64,000 nucleotides of DNA from JBBRVW01 sp038246545 (GCA_038246545.1 JBBRVW010000004.1:62001-126000), one strand, 5' to 3'. Shown: positions 1-7,485, numbered from the stretch's first letter. Made by a program: numbers and translations. Notes: generated by a model not told the origin, from the letters alone.

Positions 1-1
1 C

Positions 2-811
2 GACCTCGTCGTCGCGGTGAAGGCCGAGATCGACGTGGGTCACCAGGGCGACTACGAGGGGTGGTGGGCCGAGGTCGACCGGTGGCGCACGACGTACCCG
101 CTCGGCTACGACCAGCCGGCCGACGGCTCGCTGGCGCCGCAGTACGTCATCGAGCGGCTGGGCGCGATCGCCGGCCCCGACGCGCTCTACGTCGCCGGGG
201 TGGGGCAGCACCAGATGTGGGCCGCCCAGTTCATCGGCTACGAGAAACCCAACACCTGGCTCAACTCCGGCGGGCTCGGGACGATGGGCTACGCCGTCCC
301 CGCGGCCATGGGCGCCAAGGCCGGTCGGCCGGACGCCACGGTCTGGGCCATCGACGGTGACGGCTGCTTCCAGATGACCAACCAGGAGCTCGCCACCTGC
401 GCCATCAACGACATCCCCATCAAGGTCGCCATCATCAACAACGGCAGCCTCGGGATGGTCCGGCAGTGGCAGACGCTGTTCTACAACCAGCGCTACTCCA
501 ACACCGACCTCGGTGGCTCCGGCCGCAACGCGGCGCAGGCGGGCTCCCGGGGCGAGCACATCCCCGACTTCGTCAAGCTCGCGGACGCCTACGGCTGCAT
601 CGGGCTGCGCTGCGAGAAGGCCGAGGACGTCGACGCCACCATCGAGCAGGCGATGGCGATCGACGACCGGCCGGTGGTGGTCGACTTCACCGTGCACCAG
701 GACGCGATGGTGTGGCCGATGGTCCCCGCCGGCACCAGCAACGACGAGATCCAGGTCGCGCGCAACATGGCCCCGCAGTGGGACACCGAGACCGGGGAGA
801 CACGGTCATGA
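2..811 (+). CDS. ilvB: Acetolactate synthase large subunit (C-terminal part)
   Basis: The gene is cut by the left window edge; 269 residues remain. It is the catalytic subunit of acetohydroxyacid synthase, which condenses pyruvate with pyruvate or 2-oxobutyrate in the first common step of valine, leucine and isoleucine synthesis. The thiamine-diphosphate motif is visible as GDGCFQMTNQEL followed by the INNGSLGMVRQWQ segment, as in bacterial IlvB. The regulatory subunit ilvN and then ilvC follow, so this is the 3' part of an ilvBNC operon. The reading frame is open back to base 2, with no start in the window. Confidence 0.96.
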   Translation, partial: DLVVAVKAEIDVGHQGDYEGWWAEVDRWRTTYPLGYDQPADGSLAPQYVIERLGAIAGPDALYVAGVGQHQMWAAQFIGYEKPNTWLNSGGLGTMGYAVPAAMGAKAGRPDATVWAIDGDGCFQMTNQELATCAINDIPIKVAIINNGSLGMVRQWQTLFYNQRYSNTDLGGSGRNAAQAGSRGEHIPDFVKLADAYGCIGLRCEKAEDVDATIEQAMAIDDRPVVVDFTVHQDAMVWPMVPAGTSNDEIQVARNMAPQWDTETGETRS

Positions 812-916
812 GTTGTCCCCAGGAGATCGCTCCTTCGTCGCAACTTCTTCCCCACGAGATCACTCGCTGCGCTCCCGATCACGCGGGGGCCCCGGAGAAT
901 GGGCGAGGCCCCGACA
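812..916 (+). other. Unusually long ilvB-ilvN spacer
   Basis: About 105 bases separate ilvB from ilvN, much more than other junctions in this operon. An ATG overlapping the ilvB stop (808) opens a 38-codon frame that runs to 924, over the ilvN start. Its predicted peptide is not rich in Ile, Leu or Val and resembles nothing I know. The stretch has low-complexity pieces (TCGCTCCTTCGTCGC, CTCGCTGCGCTCC) of a kind often seen as dispersed intergenic DNA in GC-rich actinobacteria. I read it as spacer or a decayed repeat, not a gene. Confidence 0.4.
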
Positions 917-1450
917 ATGAGTAGGCACACGCTGTCGGTGCTGGTCGAGAACAAGCCAGGTGTGCTGGCCCGGATCGCGGGGCTGTTCTCGCGGCGCGGG
1001 TTCAACATCGACTCGCTCGCCGTCGGCCCCACCGAGCACCCCGACATCTCGCGGATGACGATCCTCGTCAACGTGGAGGAGCTCCCGCTCGAGCAGGTGA
1101 CCAAGCAGCTCAACAAGCTGGTCGAGGTCATCAAGATCGTCGAGCTGGAGCAGTCGTCGTCGGTGCAGCGCGAGCTGCTGCTCGTCAAGGTCGCGGCCGA
1201 CAAGTCGACCCGCTCGCACGTCCTCGAGACCGTGCAGCTGTTCCGCGCCAAGGTGGTCGACGTCGCTCCCGACGCCGTGACCATCGAGGCCACCGGTAGC
1301 ACCGACAAGCTCGAGGCGCTGCTGCGCGTCCTCGAGCCCTACGGCGTCCGCGAGCTGGTCCAGTCGGGCATGGTGGCCGTCGGGCGCGGGTCGCGCTCGA
1401 TGGGCGACCGCTCGTCGCGACCGACCAGCGTCACCCCGATCGCCCGCTGA
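917..1450 (+). CDS. ilvN: Acetolactate synthase small (regulatory) subunit
   Basis: 177 residues, usual length for bacterial IlvN. The N-terminal ACT domain begins at once with HTLSVLVENKPGVLARIAG, the valine-binding fold that gives feedback inhibition of IlvB; a second regulatory domain follows from about residue 80. I chose ATG 917 because the family starts MSRHTLSVLVEN; ATG 899 would add six residues and sits only 1 nt after GGAG. Part of ilvBNC, with ilvC starting 49 nt downstream. Confidence 0.95.
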   Translation: MSRHTLSVLVENKPGVLARIAGLFSRRGFNIDSLAVGPTEHPDISRMTILVNVEELPLEQVTKQLNKLVEVIKIVELEQSSSVQRELLLVKVAADKSTRSHVLETVQLFRAKVVDVAPDAVTIEATGSTDKLEALLRVLEPYGVRELVQSGMVAVGRGSRSMGDRSSRPTSVTPIAR

Positions 1451-1499
1451 CCGACGTACCGCACATCCCCTTCCGCAGACGCACGAGGAGAAGAGAACC

Positions 1500-2498
1500 G
1501 TGGCCGACCTGTACTACGACGACGACGCCGACCTGTCCGTGATCCAGGGCCGCAACGTGGCCGTCCTGGGCTACGGCAGCCAGGGGCACGCGCACTCCCT
1601 GTCCCTGCGCGACTCCGGCGTCGACGTGCGGGTGGGGCTGCCGGAGGGCTCGAAGGGCCGTGCCAAGGCCGATGCCGAGGGCCTGCGGGTGGTCACGCCG
1701 TACGAGGCGTGCGAGGAGGCGGACCTGGTGATGGTCCTCGCCCCCGACCCGGTGCAGCGCCAGCTGTACACCGAGGCGATCGAGCCGAACCTCGTCGACG
1801 GCGACGCGCTGTTCTTCGGGCACGGCCTGAACATCCGCTACGACCTCATCAAGCCGCCGGCCGGCGTGGACGTGTGCATGGTCGCGCCGAAGGGTCCCGG
1901 GCACCTGGTGCGCCGTCAGTTCGTCGACGGGCGCGGCGTGCCGGTGCTCGTCGCAGTCGAGCAGGACGCCTCCGGCGGCGCGTGGGACCTCGTGAAGTCC
2001 TACGCCAAGGCCATCGGTGGCACCCGCGCCGGTGCCATCAGGACGACGTTCACCGAGGAGACCGAGACCGACCTCTTCGGTGAGCAGGTCGTGCTCTGCG
2101 GTGGCCTCTCCGAGCTCATCAAGTCCGGCTTCGACACCCTGGTCGACGCCGGCTACCAGCCGGAGGTGGCGTACTTCGAGTGCCTGCACGAGGTGAAGCT
2201 CATCGTCGACCTGATGTACGAGGGCGGCATCTCGAAGATGTACTGGTCGGTCTCCGAGACCGCGGAGTACGGCGGCTACACCCGCGGCCCGCGCCTGGTC
2301 ACCGACCAGACCCGCGCCGAGATGAGGAAGATCCTCGGCGAGATCACCGACGGGTCGTTCGCCAAGGAGTGGATGGCCGAGTACGACGCCGGGCTGCCGA
2401 ACTACAAGCGCTCCTTCCAGGAGAACACCGAGCACCGCGTCGAGCAGACCGGTCGCACGCTGCGCCCGATGATGAGCTGGATCAACGAGGACGACTGA
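1500..2498 (+). CDS. ilvC: Ketol-acid reductoisomerase
   Basis: 332 residues, the short class I form. It isomerises and reduces acetolactate or acetohydroxybutyrate to the dihydroxy acid with NADPH. The Rossmann glycine-rich loop is GYGSQGHAHSLSLRDSG (about residues 24-40). The metal-binding knotted domain contains TETDLFGEQVVLCGG and YFECLHEVKLIVDLMYEGG. The GTG start has GAGGAG at 1487-1492. It is the last gene of ilvBNC and is followed by a strong palindrome. Confidence 0.97.
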   Translation: MADLYYDDDADLSVIQGRNVAVLGYGSQGHAHSLSLRDSGVDVRVGLPEGSKGRAKADAEGLRVVTPYEACEEADLVMVLAPDPVQRQLYTEAIEPNLVDGDALFFGHGLNIRYDLIKPPAGVDVCMVAPKGPGHLVRRQFVDGRGVPVLVAVEQDASGGAWDLVKSYAKAIGGTRAGAIRTTFTEETETDLFGEQVVLCGGLSELIKSGFDTLVDAGYQPEVAYFECLHEVKLIVDLMYEGGISKMYWSVSETAEYGGYTRGPRLVTDQTRAEMRKILGEITDGSFAKEWMAEYDAGLPNYKRSFQENTEHRVEQTGRTLRPMMSWINEDD

Positions 2499-2524
2499 CC
2501 CTCGGCCCACCCGTCCCCGCACCT

Positions 2525-2564
2525 GTCAGCCTCTGGACGCCGGATACGGCGTCCAGAGGCTGAC
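2525..2564 (+). terminator. 18-bp perfect hairpin after ilvC
   Basis: Arms GTCAGCCTCTGGACGCCG (2525-2542) and 2547-2564 are exact reverse complements around a GATA loop. It starts 26 nt after the ilvC stop. No U-run follows (AACTCCCG), so it would be a U-less actinobacterial terminator, a processing site or an intergenic palindromic element. Confidence 0.6.
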
Positions 2565-2620
2565 AACTCCCGAGGCGGGAAGGTCAGGCCGACCAGCGGC
2601 GAGGTCCAGGACCTGGACGG

Positions 2621-2638
2621 TTGTGAATGCGTTCACAA
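2621..2638. promoter_or_regulatory. Rex-like or CRP/GlxR-like operator before serA
   Basis: TTGTGAATGCGTTCACAA is an 18-bp palindrome with perfect 7-bp arms. It fits the actinobacterial Rex operator (TGTGAAC-N-GTTCACA type) with one central difference, and contains an exact TGTGA-N6-TCACA CRP/GlxR core (2622-2637). It ends 9 nt before the serA -10 hexamer, so a bound regulator would cover the -35 region and should repress. Rex (NADH/NAD) or cAMP control cannot be told apart from the sequence alone. Confidence 0.7.
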
Positions 2639-2647
2639 GCCGGTGCC

Positions 2648-2653
2648 TACCAT
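2648..2653 (+). promoter_or_regulatory. serA -10 element (leaderless)
   Basis: TACCAT fits TANNNT and lies 6 nt before the GTG at 2660, so transcription should begin at or next to the start codon. No clear -35 hexamer is visible; the palindrome at 2621-2638 occupies that place. Confidence 0.6.
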
Positions 2654-2659
2654 GGTGCG

Positions 2660-4276
2660 GTGACGTCAGAGACCCCCGTGACCGCCAGCCGCCGGCCCGT
2701 CGTGCTCATCGCCGAGGAGCTGTCGCCCGCCACCGTCGCCGCGCTCGGCCCCGACTTCGAGGTCCGGGACGTCGACGGCACCGACCGCCCGGCGCTGCTC
2801 GCCGCGGTCGCCGACGCCGACGCCCTGCTGGTGCGCAGCGCCACCCGGGTCGACGCCGAGCTGCTCGCGGCCGCCAAGGGCCTGCGGGTCGTCGCGCGGG
2901 CCGGGGTCGGCCTGGACAACGTCGACGTCAAGGCCGCCACCCAGGCCGGCGTGATGGTCGTCAACGCGCCGCAGTCCAACATCGTCAGTGCCGCCGAGCT
3001 GGCCGTGGGCCTGCTCCTCGCAGCGGCCCGCAACATCGCGCCGGCCAACTCCGCTCTCAAGCAGGGCGAGTGGAAGCGCAGCAAGTACAGCGGCATCGAG
3101 CTCTACGAGAAGACCGCTGGCATCGTCGGGCTGGGTCGCATCGGCGCCCTCGTGGCCCAGCGGCTGTCCGCGTTCGGCATGACCGTCGTCGCCTACGACC
3201 CGTTCGTCGCGGCCGGCCGCGCAGCCCAGATGGGCGTCCGGCTCGTCTCGCTCGACGAGCTGCTGCGCATCTCCGACGTCATCTCGGTGCACCTGCCCAA
3301 GACCGCGGAGACCCTCGGCATCATCGGCGCCGAGCAGCTCGCGACGGTGAAGCCCTCGCTCGTCCTCGTCAATGCCGCCCGCGGCGGCATCGTCGACGAG
3401 GCGGCACTGCACGCGGCCCTCAAGGAGGGCCGGCTCGCGGCCGCCGGGCTCGACGTCTACACCAAGGAGCCGTGCACCGACTCGCCCCTGTTCGAGCTGG
3501 AGAACGTCGTCGCGACGCCGCACCTGGGGGCCAGCACCGACGAGGCGCAGGAGAAGGCAGGCGTCTCGGTGGCGAAGTCCGTCCGGCTGGCGCTGGCCGG
3601 CGACCTCGTCCCGGACGCCGTGAACGTGCAGGGCGGGGTCATCGCCGAGGACGTCCGGCCGGGCATCCCGCTGGCCGAGCACCTGGGTCGCTTCCTCACG
3701 GCGGTGGCTGCCGCCGTACCTGCGCAGCTGGACATCGAGGTGCGCGGCGAGATCGCGGCGCACGACGTGCGGGTGCTCGAGCTGGCCGCGCTCAAGGGCC
3801 TGTTCACCGACGTCGTCGAGGACCCCGTCTCCTACGTCAACGCGCCGGTGCTCGCGGCCGACCGCGGTGTCGTGGTCCGGCTGCGCACCGACGCCGAGTC
3901 GCCCGACTACCGCAACCTGATCGTGCTGCGCGGCACGCTGTCGGACGGCACCCAGGTGTCGGTGTCCGGCACCCTCACGGGCACCCGGCACGTGGAGAAG
4001 ATCGTCGAGATCGACGGTTTCGACGTCGAGGTCGCGCTGTCCGAGCACATGGCCGTCTTCCGCTACGTCGACCGCCCCGGCATCGTCGGCGCGGTGGGCC
4101 GGGTGCTCGGCGAGGCCGGCGTCAACATCGCCGGGATGCAGGTCAGCCGCGACCGTCGCGGCGGGCACGCCCTCGTCGCCATGACGATCGACTCCGCGAT
4201 CCCGGGCGGCGTCCTCGACGACCTGGCGCGTGAGATCGGCGCCGAGACCGCTCGCCAGGTCGACCTCCGCGACTAG
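2660..4276 (+). CDS. serA: D-3-phosphoglycerate dehydrogenase
   Basis: 538 residues, the long actinobacterial form. It oxidises 3-phosphoglycerate with NAD+, the first step of serine synthesis. Seen in order: the substrate domain with ARAGVGLDNVDVKAATQAG, the nucleotide motif GLGRIGALVAQRL, the catalytic segments NAARGGIVDEAAL (Arg) and ATPHLGAST (His), an intervening domain, and a C-terminal ACT domain with VDRPGIVGAVGRVLGEAGVN. GTG 2660 is chosen over ATG 2627, because 2627 lies inside the operator palindrome and 2660 fits the leaderless -10. Confidence 0.96.
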   Translation: MTSETPVTASRRPVVLIAEELSPATVAALGPDFEVRDVDGTDRPALLAAVADADALLVRSATRVDAELLAAAKGLRVVARAGVGLDNVDVKAATQAGVMVVNAPQSNIVSAAELAVGLLLAAARNIAPANSALKQGEWKRSKYSGIELYEKTAGIVGLGRIGALVAQRLSAFGMTVVAYDPFVAAGRAAQMGVRLVSLDELLRISDVISVHLPKTAETLGIIGAEQLATVKPSLVLVNAARGGIVDEAALHAALKEGRLAAAGLDVYTKEPCTDSPLFELENVVATPHLGASTDEAQEKAGVSVAKSVRLALAGDLVPDAVNVQGGVIAEDVRPGIPLAEHLGRFLTAVAAAVPAQLDIEVRGEIAAHDVRVLELAALKGLFTDVVEDPVSYVNAPVLAADRGVVVRLRTDAESPDYRNLIVLRGTLSDGTQVSVSGTLTGTRHVEKIVEIDGFDVEVALSEHMAVFRYVDRPGIVGAVGRVLGEAGVNIAGMQVSRDRRGGHALVAMTIDSAIPGGVLDDLAREIGAETARQVDLRD

Positions 4277-4281
4277 CCCCA

Positions 4282-4342
4282 GTCGAGTGGCGCAATCTGG
4301 CTGCTTCAGCGGGCTGGAAGCAGCCACTTCGCGCCACTCGAC
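4282..4342 (+). terminator. Long interrupted palindrome after serA
   Basis: The outer arms GTCGAGTGGCGC (4282-4293) and 4331-4342 pair over 12 bp. The inner arms GGCTGCTTC (4299-4307) and 4317-4325 pair over 9 bp, separated by a 5x5 internal loop, with a 9-nt apical loop. It begins 6 nt after the serA stop and has no U-run. Probable terminator or processing hairpin. Confidence 0.55.
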
Positions 4343-4408
4343 GGGGGCGGCGGGTCCAGCATCCGGAACGGGCCGCCAGCTGGCGAGACAGCCATGTGAC
4401 AGCGGGGT

Positions 4409-4414
4409 TACCGT
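4409..4414 (+). promoter_or_regulatory. -10 element of the leuB leader transcript
   Basis: TACCGT lies 7 nt before the ATG of the leader peptide at 4422. The leader open frame would then be translated as a leaderless mRNA, a layout suited to ribosome-mediated attenuation. The -35 is weak (GAGACA at 4385-4390, 18-nt spacing). Confidence 0.5.
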
Positions 4415-4421
4415 TGCGGGC

Positions 4422-4469
4422 ATGGAGCGGCAGATCCTCGTACTTCGCCGCCGCGGCGGGGCCCGCTAG
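4422..4469 (+). CDS. Branched-chain amino acid leader peptide (leuB attenuator)
   Basis: A 15-residue open frame, MERQILVLRRRGGAR then TAG, contains four consecutive branched-chain codons (ATC CTC GTA CTT). Streptomyces ilvB-type leaders carry a comparable ILVL run. It is followed by a GC-rich hairpin and lies upstream of leuB. Ribosome stalling at these codons when Ile, Leu or Val is scarce would change folding of the RNA that follows. Inferred from layout; not tested. Confidence 0.7.
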   Translation: MERQILVLRRRGGAR

Positions 4470-4472
4470 CAA

Positions 4473-4508
4473 GGGCCGGCTCCCCGTCGCGGAGACCGGC
4501 GCTGGCCC
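4473..4508 (+). promoter_or_regulatory. Leader hairpin after the ILVL peptide
   Basis: GGGCCGGC (4473-4480) pairs with GCTGGCCC (4501-4508), 8 bp with one G-U. The enclosed loop can form a small CTCC/GGAG stem (4480-4483 with 4491-4494). It starts 3 nt after the leader stop, where an attenuator would be expected. It lacks a U-run, so it may be a U-less terminator or control access to the ribosome site GAGGAG at 4527. Confidence 0.5.
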
Positions 4509-4538
4509 GCCATGCGACTGCCCACCGAGGAGCCCGTC

Positions 4539-4652
4539 ATGACCCGCACCCATCGCGCCACCCGCACCTCCGCCCAGGAGAAGCAGGCCGTCCAGCACGC
4601 CGTCCAGGAGTCGATGGACCGCCGCGACAACGGCGGCGAGACCGGCCACTGA
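4539..4652 (+). CDS. Small basic protein upstream of leuB
   Basis: A 37-residue frame beginning MTRTHRATRTSAQEKQ, with its own ribosome site GAGGAG (4527-4532) 6 nt before ATG. It ends 2 nt before the leuB GTG, so the two are probably translationally coupled. The middle is predicted helical (QEKQAVQHAVQESMDRR). I do not recognise it. It could be a genuine small protein or a coupling cistron of the attenuator. An in-frame ATG at 4512 would add nine residues. Confidence 0.5.
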   Translation: MTRTHRATRTSAQEKQAVQHAVQESMDRRDNGGETGH

Positions 4653-4654
4653 CC

Positions 4655-5707
4655 GTGCCCTCACCCACCGCCCTGCGCATCGCGCTGGTCCCCGGCGACG
4701 GCATCGGCCCCGAGGTGGTCGCCGAGGGCGTGCGGATCCTGGATGCCGCGACCCGCGCGGCCGACGTCAAGCTCGAGACCACCGAGTACGACCTCGGCGC
4801 CCGCCGGTGGCACGCCACGGGGGAGACCCTCCCGGACGGCGTGCTCGACGAGCTGCGCGGGCACGAGGCCATCCTGCTCGGCGCCGTCGGGGACCCGTCG
4901 GTGCCGAGCGGGGTGCTCGAGCGCGGCCTGCTCCTCAGGCTGCGCTTCGCTTTCGACCACCACGTCAACCTGCGGCCGGCCAAGCTCTACCCGGGCGTGA
5001 CCTCCCCGCTCGCCGGTGACCCGGACATCGACTTCGTCGTCATCCGGGAGGGCACGGAGGGCCCCTACGTCGGCAACGGCGGGACAGTGCGCGAGGGCAC
5101 CCCGCACGAGATCGCCACCGAGGTGAGCATCAACACGGCGTACGGCATCGAGCGCGTCGTCCGGGACGCGTTCCGCCGCGCCCAGGCCCGGCCGCGCAAG
5201 CACCTCACCCTCGTGCACAAGACCAACGTCCTCGTCCACGCCGGCGGACTCTGGGCGCGCATCGTCGACAGCGTCGCGACCGAGTTCCCCGATGTGACCA
5301 CTGACTACCTGCACGTCGACGCGGCCTCGATCTTCCTGGTGACCCAGCCGCAGCGGTTCGACGTCATCGTCACCGACAACCTCTTCGGCGACATCGTCAC
5401 CGACCTCGCCGCCGCGGTCACCGGGGGCATCGGGCTCGCAGCCAGTGGCAACCTCGACGTCAGCGGCACCCACCCGTCGATGTTCGAGCCCGTGCACGGG
5501 TCCGCGCCGGACATCGCCGGCACCGGCACGGCCGACCCCACCGCGACGATCCTCTCGGTCGCGCTGCTGCTCGAGCAGGTAGGCCTGCCGGATGCTGCGT
5601 CCGCCGTCGAGCGGGCCGTCGTGGCCGACCTCGCCGAGCGGGGCGGTCGGTCGACGGCCCGGCGGAGCACCCGCGACGTTGGCGACGCCGTCCTCCAGCG
5701 CCTCTGA
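4655..5707 (+). CDS. leuB: 3-isopropylmalate dehydrogenase
   Basis: 350 residues, normal length. It oxidises and decarboxylates 3-isopropylmalate with NAD+ in leucine synthesis; a related activity can serve the citramalate route to 2-oxobutyrate. Family signs are IALVPGDGIGPEVVAEGV at the N-terminus, the FDHHVNLRPAKLYPG substrate segment, and VTDNLFGDIVTDLAAAVTGG with FEPVHGSAPDIAG near the C-terminus. GTG 4655 follows the small frame by 2 nt. Its expression is probably set by the leader at 4422-4508. Confidence 0.96.
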   Translation: MPSPTALRIALVPGDGIGPEVVAEGVRILDAATRAADVKLETTEYDLGARRWHATGETLPDGVLDELRGHEAILLGAVGDPSVPSGVLERGLLLRLRFAFDHHVNLRPAKLYPGVTSPLAGDPDIDFVVIREGTEGPYVGNGGTVREGTPHEIATEVSINTAYGIERVVRDAFRRAQARPRKHLTLVHKTNVLVHAGGLWARIVDSVATEFPDVTTDYLHVDAASIFLVTQPQRFDVIVTDNLFGDIVTDLAAAVTGGIGLAASGNLDVSGTHPSMFEPVHGSAPDIAGTGTADPTATILSVALLLEQVGLPDAASAVERAVVADLAERGGRSTARRSTRDVGDAVLQRL

Positions 5708-5710
5708 CCC

Positions 5711-5756
5711 ACTCGCAGGGGCGTCCCCGACCGCACCTTGCCCACGGTCGGCGAGT
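5711..5756 (+). terminator. Possible hairpin after leuB
   Basis: CCGACCG (5727-5733) pairs with CGGTCGG (5745-5751). An outer ACTCG (5711-5715) can pair with CGAGT (5752-5756) across an asymmetric bulge. It starts 3 nt after the leuB stop and has no U-run. Confidence 0.4.
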
Positions 5757-5798
5757 GGAGATGAGACCTGCTTACCGACTGGGAGGTACCGTCAGATC

Positions 5799-6902
5799 AT
5801 GAGTGCTCAGACCGCCGAGTCCCTCACCATCGAGCTCAGCCCCTCGTCCTCGCCGCGTTCGGCAGAGGAGCGCGCGACGCTGCTGCAGGACCCCGGTTTC
5901 GGCCAGGTCTTCACCGACCACATGGTCACCGCGCGCTACTCGTCGGGTCAGGGCTGGCACGACGCGCAGCTCACCGCGTACGCGCCGCTGACGCTCGACC
6001 CCGCGACCTCGGTGCTGCACTACGGCCAGGCGATCTTCGAGGGCCTCAAGGCCTACCACCAGCCCGACGGCTCGGTCGCGCTGTTCCGGCCGGAGCAGAA
6101 CGCCCGCCGGTTCCAGCGCTCCGCCCGCCGGCTGGCGATGGCCGAGGTGCCCGAGGAGCTGTTCCTCGACGCGGTGTCGGCGCTGGTGAAGGCGGACCGC
6201 GACTGGGTGCCGACCCGTGCGGGGGAGTCGCTCTACCTTCGGCCGCTGGAGTTCGCGCTCGACCCTTTCCTCGGCGTCCGGCCGTCGCGGGAGTACCAGT
6301 TGCTGCTGTTCGCCTCGCCGGCCGGCGCCTACTTCCCCGGCGGCGTCCAGCCGGTCGCCGTCTGGCTGTCGACCGAATACACCCGGGCTGCCCCGGGTGG
6401 CACCGGCGAGGCGAAGTGCGCCGGCAACTACGCCGCCTCGCTGGTCGCCCAGGCGCAGGCGGCCGAGCAGGGCTGTGACCAGGTCGTCTGGCTCGACGCG
6501 GTGGAGCACCGCTACGTCGAGGAGATGGGCGGCATGAACCTCTACTTCGTCATGACCGACGGTCGCCTCGTCACTCCCGCGCTGACCGGCACGCTGCTGC
6601 CGGGCGTGACCCGCGACTCGATCCGCCAGCTCGGCGCGGACCTGGGCCTGGTCGTCGAGGAGCGCCGGATCTCCACCGAGGAGTGGGCGGCCGGCTGCGC
6701 CGACGGCAGCATCGCCGAGGTCTTCGCCTGCGGCACCGCCGCCGTGGTCACGCCGGTCGGCACGGTCAAGCATGCTGACGGGAGCTTCGAGGTCGCCGAC
6801 GGCCAGCCGGGAGCCGTGACGTTGAAGGTGCGCGAGGCTCTTCTGGGCATCCAGCACGGCACCGCCCCGGACCCGCACGGCTGGATGCGTCCGGTCGCCT
6901 GA
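5799..6902 (+). CDS. ilvE: Branched-chain amino acid aminotransferase
   Basis: 367 residues, fold-type IV PLP enzyme of the actinobacterial long type. It makes Ile, Leu and Val from their 2-oxo acids with glutamate as donor, the last step of the pathway served by ilvBNC, leuB, leuCD and cimA here. Seen: HYGQAIFEGLKAYHQPDG, SLYLRPLEFALDPFLGV, the PLP lysine in GEAKCAGNYAASLVAQAQA, and EEMGGMNLYFV. ATG 5799 is chosen for GGGAGG at 5780-5785 and the usual start of the family; the open frame extends upstream without support. Confidence 0.96.
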   Translation: MSAQTAESLTIELSPSSSPRSAEERATLLQDPGFGQVFTDHMVTARYSSGQGWHDAQLTAYAPLTLDPATSVLHYGQAIFEGLKAYHQPDGSVALFRPEQNARRFQRSARRLAMAEVPEELFLDAVSALVKADRDWVPTRAGESLYLRPLEFALDPFLGVRPSREYQLLLFASPAGAYFPGGVQPVAVWLSTEYTRAAPGGTGEAKCAGNYAASLVAQAQAAEQGCDQVVWLDAVEHRYVEEMGGMNLYFVMTDGRLVTPALTGTLLPGVTRDSIRQLGADLGLVVEERRISTEEWAAGCADGSIAEVFACGTAAVVTPVGTVKHADGSFEVADGQPGAVTLKVREALLGIQHGTAPDPHGWMRPVA

Positions 6903-6984
6903 CCTTCCTCGGCGCCGCCCGCTCCTCGCCCGAGCCTCGATTTGCCAGGTCTGCCCTCTCCGGGGAGGGTGACAGGACACCCCT

Positions 6985-7013
6985 GGCACCGGGCACGCTT
7001 CGGCCGGTGCCCG
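6985..7013 (+). terminator. Hairpin between ilvE and the SseB-like gene
   Basis: GGCACCGG (6985-6992) pairs with CCGGTGCC (7004-7011). Overlapping it, CGGGCAC (6990-6996) can pair with GTGCCCG (7007-7013). The two stems are mutually exclusive. No U-run. It could end ilvE transcription or simply be leader structure of the next gene. Confidence 0.35.
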
Positions 7014-7035
7014 CCGAGGAGAGGACCGCCCCCGA

Positions 7036-7452
7036 ATGACCTCGCCAGTCAACAGCTCGTCCGACGGCCTGCAGACCGAGGCCGTGATCGCCGCCGGCAT
7101 GGCGTCCGGCGACACCGAATCGGTGATGCGTGCCGTCGCCGCGGCCGAGATCGTCGTGCCGCAGGCGCCCAGCGCCGACCCCGACGGGGTGCCGGACGGC
7201 TCGATCTCGCTGCCGGTCATCGAGCAGGACGGCACGTCCTACGTCCCGGTCTTCACCTCCGAGACCACGATGGCCGCCGCTGCCCCCGACATCGAGGACG
7301 CCGTGTCGGTCAACGCCGCCGAGCTCGCCGAGAACTGGCCCAGCGACGACCTCTGGCTCGCGGTCAACCCCGGCACCGATGACGGCCTCACGCTGCCGCC
7401 GGACGCAGTGCGCTCCCTGCCGCTCTACGTCGAGGAATCGCCGACCGCCTGA
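7036..7452 (+). CDS. SseB-family protein
   Basis: 138 residues matching the SseB N-terminal domain: an acidic protein with ISLPVIEQDGTSYVPVFTSETTM, where the family has its PVFTS hallmark, and LAVNPGTDDGLTLPPDAVRSL near the end. No signal peptide or membrane segment, so cytoplasmic. Function in actinobacteria is unknown; the name comes from enterobacterial SseB. The ATG has GAGGAGAGG 13-21 nt upstream. It sits between ilvE and an acetyltransferase without obvious metabolic link. Confidence 0.75.
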   Translation: MTSPVNSSSDGLQTEAVIAAGMASGDTESVMRAVAAAEIVVPQAPSADPDGVPDGSISLPVIEQDGTSYVPVFTSETTMAAAAPDIEDAVSVNAAELAENWPSDDLWLAVNPGTDDGLTLPPDAVRSLPLYVEESPTA

Positions 7453-7485
7453 CCCTGCGCAGCTGCCGCCGGTAGCGTCACCCGG

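Noticed and set aside
808..924. A 38-codon leader-like gene between ilvB and ilvN
   Set aside because: No branched-chain codon run, no following attenuator stem and overlap with the ilvN start; kept only as a spacer observation.
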